A stretch of 45,895 nucleotides of DNA, taken from NCBI GenBank assembly GCA_016794665.1, contig JAEUHB010000347.1, positions 1 to 45,895 of the forward strand, written 5' to 3'. The notes beneath the pieces are model-generated. The model ran no database searches. It worked only from the letters and a program-made list of their open reading frames with translations, and had not been told where the DNA came from. Each line of letters opens with the position of its first letter. Within the stretch, counting starts at the first letter, position 1. The stretch is from Opitutaceae bacterium (lineage in GTDB: Bacteria > Verrucomicrobiota > Verrucomicrobiia > Opitutales > Opitutaceae). Made by a program: the position numbers and the translations under genes. Shown here one piece after another: positions 8,507 through 14,444 of this stretch.

Positions 8507-9910
8507 ATGGTGTCGCCTGGCCTCCGGTTCCCGCGCGCGTGGTCGCGTTTCGCGTTCGCGCTCCTGCCCTTGTTTCCGCTCGCCGATGCGCGCGGGCAGG
8601 GGGGTGAGGTCGCGGGCACGATGCCCGAGGACCAATTGCCGGCGCTGCGGGCGATCCTGGAGGCGGCATTCGAGCGCTCGCCCCTGCTCGTCGAGGCGGA
8701 ATTCCGCCGCGCCGCGCAGGAGGCGCAGGTGATCATCGCGGATTCGGCCCGGTTGCCGGGCGTGAGCGGCCAGCTCAACTACGCGAGCAACGACACCTCC
8801 ATCTCCAGCGCCAACAGCTCGCAGAGCCGGGCGACCGGGTTTTTCTACAACGCGTCCGTGAACCAGGCGCTCTTCCATTGGGGCGCCCTCAAGAACCAAG
8901 CGGAGGCCGCGCGCTTCCGGCTCGGGATTGAGCAGCGCAAGTTCGACGTGGCCTTCCGCGCCCTGTGCGTGCTCCTCCGCAAGGCCTACCTGGCGCTCAT
9001 CGTGGAAAAGGCCCGCCTCCACCACGCGCGCGAGTCGCTCCGGCTCCAGCGCGCCGAGCTCGGCGTGCTCGCGGAGCGAAAGGAAACAGGCGGTGTCTCC
9101 GCCGCCGTGCTCGAGGGCGAGCGCCTGCGGGTGCGCGAAGCCGCGCTCGAGGCCGAGCGGGCCGAGGCGGAGTTTGCGGCCAACCGCTCGCGTTTCGCGC
9201 GGCTCGCCGGGCTGGCCGAGTTGCCGGAGGGCGCCGTGCCCGCCGACATCCCGGCGCCCGTGTTCTCCCCCGCGCTCGCCGCAGCCCTGACCGCCGCGCT
9301 GCTCCGCGACGGCGCCAAGGGCACGCTCGACTACGAAATCCATGAGCTCGCCGTGCAGGAGGCGCTGCGCCGCCATCGGATCGAGAAGGTGCGGCTGCTC
9401 CCGAAATTCTCCGTCGGCGCCGGCGTGAGCCTCGAGAACTCCACCGATGTCAACGGCGCCACGGTCAACCAGCAGGGCATCCAGCGCCGCTCCGTGAGCA
9501 TCAACGCCCAGTGGAATATCTTCGACGGGTTCGCCACCAAGGGCGCGACGCGCGAGGCCCTCGCCTCCAAGCGATTCGCCGAGCGCACGCTCGCCGCGCG
9601 CATGGACGAAATCCAGCGCGACGCGCAGGCCCTCGAGCGCAGCCTCCGCCTCGACGCCGAGCAGGTCGAGATCAGCGACATCCGGCGCGGCATCGCGACG
9701 GAAGGCCGGAAGCTCCTCGCCGACGAGGCCCGCCTTGGCAACGTGGCGCAAGGCGACGTCGATCGCGCCCAGCTCGGGATTCTTCAGGCCGAGGTCGGCA
9801 CCCTCGCGGCCCGCGCCGCGCTGCTCGGCCGCTGGAGCGAGTTTGTTGCGCTCGCCGGCGACGATCCGCTGTTCAACGTTCTCTCCGCCCGCCATGCCCG
9901 CGAAAAATAA
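8507..9910 (+). CDS. TolC-family outer membrane efflux protein
   Basis: A 467-residue TolC-like channel expected to span the outer membrane and periplasm for a tripartite exporter. The N terminus (MVSPGLRFPRAWSRFAFALLPLFPLADARGQG) is a signal peptide with basic and hydrophobic parts, which is why ATG at 8507 is chosen although the frame is open from 8378. Long alpha-helical, Glu/Arg/Ala-rich stretches (about residues 130-210 and 330-430) form the two expected coiled-coil hairpins. Between them lie strand-like pieces such as KFSVGAGVSLENSTDVNG and SINAQWNIFDGFATK, the latter a typical OEP strand motif. It is the first gene of the efflux operon; the fusion-protein gene starts 17 bases before its end. 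Confidence 0.88.
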   Translation: MVSPGLRFPRAWSRFAFALLPLFPLADARGQGGEVAGTMPEDQLPALRAILEAAFERSPLLVEAEFRRAAQEAQVIIADSARLPGVSGQLNYASNDTSISSANSSQSRATGFFYNASVNQALFHWGALKNQAEAARFRLGIEQRKFDVAFRALCVLLRKAYLALIVEKARLHHARESLRLQRAELGVLAERKETGGVSAAVLEGERLRVREAALEAERAEAEFAANRSRFARLAGLAELPEGAVPADIPAPVFSPALAAALTAALLRDGAKGTLDYEIHELAVQEALRRHRIEKVRLLPKFSVGAGVSLENSTDVNGATVNQQGIQRRSVSINAQWNIFDGFATKGATREALASKRFAERTLAARMDEIQRDAQALERSLRLDAEQVEISDIRRGIATEGRKLLADEARLGNVAQGDVDRAQLGILQAEVGTLAARAALLGRWSEFVALAGDDPLFNVLSARHAREK

Positions 9911-11024
9911 TAACGGCCGCGTCCTCCCGGTTCTCGGCGTCGTCCTCGTGCTGCTCGCCGCCGGCGGCTACTTTGCGTTCCAGAACCTCCAGGCCACCGC
10001 GCGCGTGAAGCTCGCCACCCGTGACACCGCGGTGGACGCCGTGACCGGCAGCGTGACGATCTTTGCCGATCGCGGGGTGCGGGATCTGAAGATTCAGGTG
10101 CCCGGCATTGTCCTATCCACGAACATCAAGCCCGGCACACATTTCAAGAAAGGCGATGTGCTCGTGAGCCTCGACACCAAGGAAATCGACCGCCAGCAAG
10201 CCGAGGCCCGGCGCAAATACGACAACGACAAGGCCCGGGCCAGGATGATCCTCGACAGCAACACGGATAGAAAAGTCGCCCTCCAGAAACTTGAGACTGC
10301 TAAACGCCTGCTCCGCCTGGGCTCCGCCACCGACGAGCAGGTGAGTGAGCTCCAGCGCGCCGTCGATGCGATCGATGCGAAATTCCAGCTGACCGAGTTC
10401 GACGACAAGAAGGCCGACGCCGACTTCAAGGTGGCGATGGAGGATTTTGGCGTGCTCCGCGACAAGATGCAGATCCGCGCCCCGATCGACGGCACGATCG
10501 AGGGGGCGCTCACGTGGGAGGGCGCGCTCGTGACCGCGGGCCAGACGTTGGTGACCGTCATCTCGCGCGACCGGGTCGTCGCCGCCAAAATCGGCGAGGA
10601 GAGCTTCGGCCGCGTGCGGGTGGGGCAGGCGGCGCGCCTGCGGCTGCTCACCTACGGCGGCCAGACCTACGATGCGACGGTCTCCGAGCTGCTGCCCACC
10701 GCCGACGAGGCGCAGCGTTTCACCATCCACCTCCAGGTGAAGGTGGATCCCGAGCTGCTCAAGCCGTTCAGCACGGGCGAAGTCACCATCACGATCGACT
10801 CGCGGCCCGGCGCCGTGACCATCCCGCGCCGCGCGCTCTTCGCCGGCAACCGGGCTTTCGTCGTGCAGGGCGGCCGCGTGCAGCGCCGCGAGCTTGAGGT
10901 CGGCTACGTGGCGCTCAACAAGCTCGAGGTGCGCCAGGGCATCGCGGAGGGCGAGGCGGTGATCCTCGACGACGTGGAGAATTTCCGCGACGGCCAGCGC
11001 GTGCGCACCGAGGTCGTGCCCTGA
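9894..11024 (+). CDS. Periplasmic membrane fusion protein (HlyD/MacA type)
   Basis: A 376-residue adaptor linking the inner-membrane ABC transporter to the TolC-like channel. Residues 9-28 are a single N-terminal membrane anchor (LPVLGVVLVLLAAGGYFAF). A split lipoyl-like domain follows (VPGIVLSTNIKPGTHFKKGDVLVSLD and IRAPIDGTIEGALTWEGALVTAGQTLVTV), separated by a charged coiled-coil hairpin of about 90 residues rich in Lys, Arg, Asp and Glu. Then come beta-barrel and membrane-proximal domains (TIPRRALFAGNRAFVV). ATG at 9894 is chosen because the anchor begins right after it; the open frame extends further back inside tolC. The start overlaps the tolC-like stop by 17 bases, suggesting coupled translation. 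Confidence 0.9.
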   Translation: MPAKNNNGRVLPVLGVVLVLLAAGGYFAFQNLQATARVKLATRDTAVDAVTGSVTIFADRGVRDLKIQVPGIVLSTNIKPGTHFKKGDVLVSLDTKEIDRQQAEARRKYDNDKARARMILDSNTDRKVALQKLETAKRLLRLGSATDEQVSELQRAVDAIDAKFQLTEFDDKKADADFKVAMEDFGVLRDKMQIRAPIDGTIEGALTWEGALVTAGQTLVTVISRDRVVAAKIGEESFGRVRVGQAARLRLLTYGGQTYDATVSELLPTADEAQRFTIHLQVKVDPELLKPFSTGEVTITIDSRPGAVTIPRRALFAGNRAFVVQGGRVQRRELEVGYVALNKLEVRQGIAEGEAVILDDVENFRDGQRVRTEVVP

Positions 11025-11048
11025 CGCGCGCCCGCGCGCCGTTCCGCC

Positions 11049-12293
11049 GTGATTTCGCCCAACCTCCGCATCGCGTTCCGCTTCCTCACGGCGAAGAAGC
11101 GCGCGATGATCATGAGCCTCGCCTGCACCGTGCTCGGCGTCGGGCTCTTCATCGTCACGCAGGCGACCACGAGCGGGTTCGAGGAATTCTTCACCCGCAC
11201 CATCCTCGGCATCAACGGCGCCATCCGGATCGAGGATCGGATTCAGGAGACGATGACGAGCATGGCGGCCGCGGGGTCGGACGACTTCTACATCGCGAAC
11301 CGCGAGGGCGTGAAATACATCGAGGGCGTCGAGGAGCCGCAGCGGATTGCCGACGCGGTGCGCGAGTTCCCCAACGTGCGCGGCGTCTCCGCCGTCGTGC
11401 GCGGCAACGTGCAGCTCACGAGCGCGTTCAAGACGGAGGACGCCCAGGTCCTGGGCATCAACCTCGAGGATCATGTGCGCGTCTCCCGCCTCGCGGAGCA
11501 GATTGTGGCCGGCGAGCTGGAGAATTTCCGCAGCGCCACGGGCGGAGCGCTCGTGGGCCGCGTGCTCGCGGATCGGCTCCAACTCACGGTCGGTGATTCC
11601 GTTTCCGTCGCCGCGCGCGGCCAGGCGCGGCGGCTCAAGGTCTCCGCGATCTTCGAGACCGGCTACCGTGAGGTGGACAAGACCAACCTCTACGTGCTCC
11701 TGCCCGAGGCGCGCTCGCTGCTGCGGCGGCCCTCGGGCGCGAGCTTCCTCCAAATCAGCCTGCACGATCCGGCGCGCGCGCCGCTCGACGCGCGGCGCAT
11801 GGAGGAAATCCTGAAGCACGGCGCGAAACCCTGGCAGGAGCGCGAGAAGACGTGGCTCGATGTCTTTCGCGCGCTGCGCATCTCGACGGGCATCACGGTC
11901 TCGGTGTTCACGCTGATCGCGAGCCTCGCGATGTTCAACACCCTCGCGATGATCGTCCTCGAGAAGACCAAGGACATCGCGATCCTGCGCTCGATGGGCT
12001 ACGAGCGCCGCGACATCACGCGAATTTTCCTCTGGCAGGCGGGCATCGTGCTCGCGATCGGCTCGGTCCTGGGCGCGCTCTTCGGCTGGATCGTCACGTG
12101 GCTCGTCGAGCGGGTGCCGCTGCGGATCACGGGCATCTTCAAGGCGGATCACTTCCTTGTGGTCCGGGATGGCGACCACTACCTCGCCGCGATCGCGACC
12201 GCCGTCGTCATGGTGATGGTCGCGAGCCTCATTCCCGCGCGCCGCGCGGCGCGGCTCGAGCCGGGCGACATCGTCCGCGGCACGGCGCAGTAG
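11049..12293 (+). CDS. ABC transporter permease, FtsX/MacB/LolC-like
   Basis: A 414-residue permease with GTG start at 11049. The N-terminal NLRIAFRFLTAKKRAMIMSL precedes membrane helix 1 (about 17-37). A large periplasmic MacB-type domain of about 230 residues follows (containing VRGVSAVVRGNVQL and QVLGINLEDHVRVSRL). The C-terminal three-helix FtsX domain begins near residue 277 (ISTGITVSVFTLIASLAMFNTLAMIVLEKTKDIAILRSMGY). The EKTKDIAILRSMG segment is the conserved coupling region of LolC/MacB proteins. It should work with the ATPase at 12716 and the fusion and TolC-like proteins upstream as a mechanotransmission exporter. Its partner ATPase gene has been separated from it by the insert at 12304-12748. 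Confidence 0.9.
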   Translation: MISPNLRIAFRFLTAKKRAMIMSLACTVLGVGLFIVTQATTSGFEEFFTRTILGINGAIRIEDRIQETMTSMAAAGSDDFYIANREGVKYIEGVEEPQRIADAVREFPNVRGVSAVVRGNVQLTSAFKTEDAQVLGINLEDHVRVSRLAEQIVAGELENFRSATGGALVGRVLADRLQLTVGDSVSVAARGQARRLKVSAIFETGYREVDKTNLYVLLPEARSLLRRPSGASFLQISLHDPARAPLDARRMEEILKHGAKPWQEREKTWLDVFRALRISTGITVSVFTLIASLAMFNTLAMIVLEKTKDIAILRSMGYERRDITRIFLWQAGIVLAIGSVLGALFGWIVTWLVERVPLRITGIFKADHFLVVRDGDHYLAAIATAVVMVMVASLIPARRAARLEPGDIVRGTAQ

Positions 12294-12301
12294 CGCTGCG
12301 C
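12285..12301 (+). other. Short inverted repeat over the permease stop codon
   Basis: GCGCAG (12285-12290) can pair with CTGCGC (12296-12301) around a 5-base loop containing the TAG stop of the permease gene. There is no T run, so this is not a convincing terminator. Its right arm lies inside the 8-base direct repeat GCGCTGCG that also occurs at 12761-12768. Confidence 0.4.
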
Positions 12302-12303
12302 GT

Positions 12304-12331
12304 GGGAGAAGGGAGCAGGGAGAAAGGAGAA
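12304..12331 (+). repeat. Left arm of 28-bp inverted repeat flanking the S23-like gene
   Basis: A purine-only tract apart from one C, built from GGGAGAA-like units. Its reverse complement matches 12721-12748 at 27 of 28 positions; the only mismatch is the C at 12316. The tract also supplies the AGGAG-like ribosome-binding sequence (12325-12329) upstream of the S23-like start at 12344. Confidence 0.95.
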
Positions 12332-12343
12332 AGCAACAAACCC

Positions 12344-12712
12344 ATGAGCACGAATGACGACGACACGTTTGAGAACCTGGAAGTCTGGCAGGATGCGATC
12401 GAGCTAGGGGCGAAAGTCTATGAGCTGTTTCGCGGCTGCACGGATTTCGAGTTTCGCGGCCAAATCCGATCCGCGGCGGCGTCGGTTTCGAATAACATTG
12501 CCGAGGGTTACGAGCGCAGCTCCAGCGCCGAGTTCATCCGGTTCCTCGACATCGCGCGCGGCTCGTGCGGCGAAGTGCGCTCTCAAGCGCATCTCGCGGT
12601 GAGAGTGAAGTTGCTTTCAAGCGAGGCGGCGTCCGCTCTTGTCGCCGATGCGAAGCGCCTATCGAAGCGCATCGCGCGCTTGATGGAAGTCCGGCGCAAA
12701 GATTTCGGCTGA
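12344..12712 (+). CDS. Four-helix-bundle protein, S23/IVP family (23S rRNA intervening-sequence type)
   Basis: A 122-residue soluble protein of the family first found encoded in 23S rRNA intervening sequences. The family signature is plain: FENLEVWQDAIELGAKVYELF at residues 9-29, FRGQIRSAAASVSNNIAEGYER near 38-59, and EFIRFLDIARGSCGEVRSQ near 63-81. Helices with conserved SNIAEGY-like and GS-x-x-E-x-x-Q patterns make the bundle. ATG at 12344 is chosen because family similarity begins there and an AGGAG lies upstream, though at a long spacing. Its molecular role is unknown; relatives form pentamers, and related folds (Avd) act in diversity-generating retroelements. No reverse transcriptase is present here. 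The gene lies inside the efflux operon and inside an inverted repeat. Confidence 0.9.
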   Translation: MSTNDDDTFENLEVWQDAIELGAKVYELFRGCTDFEFRGQIRSAAASVSNNIAEGYERSSSAEFIRFLDIARGSCGEVRSQAHLAVRVKLLSSEAASALVADAKRLSKRIARLMEVRRKDFG

Positions 12713-12715
12713 TCG

Positions 12716-13426
12716 ATGCCTTCTCCTTTCTCCCTTCTCCCTTCTCCCGCCTCCGGCATCGCGCTGCGTTGCACGGGCCTCCACCGCTACCTCGGCGTGG
12801 GCGAGGGCAGGGTGCATGTGCTGAAGGGCGTGTCGTTCGAGGCGAGGCGCGGCGAGGTGGTCGCAATCGTCGGACCCTCGGGTTGCGGCAAGAGCACGCT
12901 GCTTTACCTGCTCGGCCTGCTCGACCAGCCCGACGACGGCCAGATCGAGATTAATGGCGCGGTGATGTCCAACAGCGACGACGCCGCCCGCACCGCGGCG
13001 CGCGGGGCGCACATCGGCTTCGTTTTTCAGTTTCACTTCCTGATGCTCGAGTTCAGCGCGCTGGAAAACGTGATGATGCCGATGCGCAAGCTCGGCCGCC
13101 TCGCGCCCGACGCCATGAAGGCCCGCGCCCACGCGCTCCTCGAGTCCGTCGGCCTCGGTGCCAAGACCCACCGCCTCGGCACGCAGCTCTCTGGCGGTGA
13201 GCAGCAGCGCGTGGCGGTCGCGCGCGCCCTCGCCAACGAGCCCGCCATCCTGCTGGCGGACGAACCGACGGGAAATCTCGACGCCAAGAACTCGGCCTTG
13301 GTTTTCGATCTGCTCACGCGGCTCGCCAAGGAGCAGGGCCAGGCCGTCGTGCTCGTGACGCACAACCCCGAGATCGCGCAGCGCTGCGACTTCACGCGGG
13401 CGATGCGCGACGGGGTCTTTGTCTGA
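12716..13426 (+). CDS. ABC transporter ATP-binding protein, LolD/MacB type
   Basis: A 236-residue ATPase matching the FtsX-like permease at 11049-12293. It has Walker A GPSGCGKST (53-61), Q-loop FQFHFLMLEFSALENVMMP, signature LSGGEQQRVAVARAL, Walker B ILLADEPTGNLD and switch His in LVTHNPE, the usual LolD/MacB set. With ATG at 12716 the first dozen residues (MPSPFSLLPSPA) are translated from the pyrimidine arm of the flanking repeat and have no counterpart in the family. The conserved protein begins near IALRCTGLHRYL. An original start may therefore have been replaced when the S23 element arrived. The start lies 3 bases after the S23-like stop. Confidence 0.92.
   Translation: MPSPFSLLPSPASGIALRCTGLHRYLGVGEGRVHVLKGVSFEARRGEVVAIVGPSGCGKSTLLYLLGLLDQPDDGQIEINGAVMSNSDDAARTAARGAHIGFVFQFHFLMLEFSALENVMMPMRKLGRLAPDAMKARAHALLESVGLGAKTHRLGTQLSGGEQQRVAVARALANEPAILLADEPTGNLDAKNSALVFDLLTRLAKEQGQAVVLVTHNPEIAQRCDFTRAMRDGVFV
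12721..12748 (+). repeat. Right arm of 28-bp inverted repeat, overlapping the ATPase start
   Basis: A pyrimidine tract of TTCTCCC units, complementary at 27 of 28 positions to 12304-12331. It lies inside the reading frame of the ATPase and encodes Ser/Pro/Leu/Phe residues 2-11. Confidence 0.95.
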
Positions 13427-13576
13427 GGCGAATCGAGCGCGATAAGCGCAGCCGCTGACACGCGGCGCACGGTCTAATTTCCACGCGCGTCGATGCATGC
13501 GCGGAAAAAAGGGTTTACAAGCGAAAGGCCGCCGCCTTCTTTCGGTCGCTATTCCGGTTTCTTCCTCCCGCTTCCC

Positions 13577-13756
13577 GTGATCCAAACACCCTCGCGAAAA
13601 CAGTTCTTCGCCAAGCTGCTCGGTGCCGCCGCGGCGGCCAGTGTGCTGCCGAAGGCCCTCGCGAACACACAGGTCTCCGCCCGCGGGGCGCGTCCGGCCC
13701 GTGCGATCGTCGTCCGGGGTGATTCCCGCGCGGTCGCCCGCCGGGACTTGAACTGA
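13577..13756 (+). CDS. Small hypothetical protein with Tat-like N terminus, upstream of the act operon
   Basis: From the GTG at 13577 this frame gives 59 residues beginning VIQTPSRKQFFAKLLGAAAAA. That resembles a twin-arginine signal in which the second Arg is Lys (S-R-K-x-F-F), followed by an Ala-rich hydrophobic stretch to about residue 25. The remaining 34 residues are rich in Arg, Ala and Val and match nothing I recognise. An ATG at 13493 would lengthen it to 87 residues. It ends 28 bases before actA on the same strand. The rest of the 13427-13784 interval holds no other gene I can support; it must contain the act promoter, but no clear -35/-10 pair was found. It could be a leader-like or exported small protein, or not a gene. 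Confidence 0.45.
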   Translation: MIQTPSRKQFFAKLLGAAAAASVLPKALANTQVSARGARPARAIVVRGDSRAVARRDLN

Positions 13757-13784
13757 CGGGCCCGCCGGTTCCCCTTCACCGCTC

Positions 13785-14444
13785 ATGTCGAAACTGTTCC
13801 CGAAGTCGGCCAACACGCTTCCCTTCCAGATCGTGGTTTATCTGGTGGTGCTGGCGGGCATCGCGACGGCGGGCGTCACCTACTACATGACGCCGAAATA
13901 CACCCGCGTGGGCTACGCGCCGGTGCAGCCGGTGCCGTTCAGCCATGCGAAGCACGTGCAGGAGGTTGGCCTCGATTGCCGCTACTGCCATTCGAACGTC
14001 GACAAATCCGGCCACTCCAACATCCCGACCGCGCAGACCTGCATGAACTGCCACAGCGTGGTGAAGGCCAACAGCCCGCTGCTCGCGCCGGTTCGCGAGA
14101 GCGCGGAAAAAGGCACGCCGGTGCCGTGGGTCTGGATTCACACCACCCCTGATTACGCCTATTTCAACCACGCCGCCCATGTGAACCGCGGTGTTTCCTG
14201 CGTCGAGTGCCACGGCAAGGTGAACGAGATGGACGTCGTCTCGCACACGAAGCCGCTGAGCATGGCGTTCTGCATCGAGTGCCACCGCGACCCGGCTGCA
14301 CGTCTCCGTGATCCGAAGGATGTGTTCAACCTGAACTCCCCGCGCCTCGCCGATCAGGGTGCCGACGGCGCGAAGAAGGCCGCCGGCTTTGTCCACGACT
14401 GGAAAGTGATGCCTCCCCAGAGCTGCTCGGGCTGCCACCGATGA
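13785..14444 (+). CDS. actA: Alternative complex III subunit A, pentahaem cytochrome c
   Basis: A 219-residue membrane-anchored cytochrome. One helix lies at about residues 14-34 (FQIVVYLVVLAGIATAGVTYY). Five CxxCH haem-attachment motifs follow at Cys 65, 86, 139, 163 and 214 (CRYCH, CMNCH, CVECH, CIECH, CSGCH), with extra His residues such as FSHAKH and FNHAAH suited as distal ligands. This is the haem count and layout of ActA in alternative complex III, the menaquinol:cytochrome c oxidoreductase that replaces bc1 in many bacteria. It carries electrons in the periplasm between ActB and downstream cytochromes. The stop overlaps the actB start by 4 bases. Confidence 0.93.
   Translation: MSKLFPKSANTLPFQIVVYLVVLAGIATAGVTYYMTPKYTRVGYAPVQPVPFSHAKHVQEVGLDCRYCHSNVDKSGHSNIPTAQTCMNCHSVVKANSPLLAPVRESAEKGTPVPWVWIHTTPDYAYFNHAAHVNRGVSCVECHGKVNEMDVVSHTKPLSMAFCIECHRDPAARLRDPKDVFNLNSPRLADQGADGAKKAAGFVHDWKVMPPQSCSGCHR

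Larger units (their letters stand above)
12304..12748 (+). mobile_element. Candidate intervening-sequence-like element (S23 gene between complementary arms)
   Basis: The unit consists of a 28-base purine arm, a 122-codon S23/IVP four-helix-bundle gene and the complementary 28-base pyrimidine arm. It lies between the permease and ATPase genes of one transporter, which are normally adjacent. In RNA the arms could form a nearly perfect 28-bp helix closing a loop of about 389 bases that holds the whole gene. This is the plan of the S23-encoding intervening sequences of some 23S rRNAs. Just outside lies an 8-base direct repeat, GCGCTGCG (12293-12300 and 12761-12768), possibly a target duplication, although 8-mers recur by chance in such GC-rich DNA. 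No transposase is present. Mobility is inferred. Confidence 0.45.

Noticed and set aside
9735..9893. Upstream extension of the membrane fusion protein into the tolC-like gene
   Set aside because: The extra 53 residues are a frame-shifted reading of tolC; the membrane anchor begins right after ATG 9894.
10113..12179. Minus-strand open frame of about 690 codons opposite the efflux genes
   Set aside because: Composition is His/Arg/Asp-rich with no fold or motif; the plus-strand genes carry clear conserved domains.
12304..12331. The purine tract as a simple low-complexity region
   Set aside because: A chance tract would not be matched at 27 of 28 positions by a complementary tract on the other side of one gene.
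12344..12712. S23-like gene as the accessory (Avd) protein of a diversity-generating retroelement
   Set aside because: No reverse transcriptase, template repeat or variable-repeat target was seen nearby, and the sequence resembles S23/IVP proteins more closely.
13427..13576. Promoter for the act operon
   Set aside because: TTTACA- and TCTAAT-like pieces occur, but none has a partner element at 16 to 18 bases, so no site was called.
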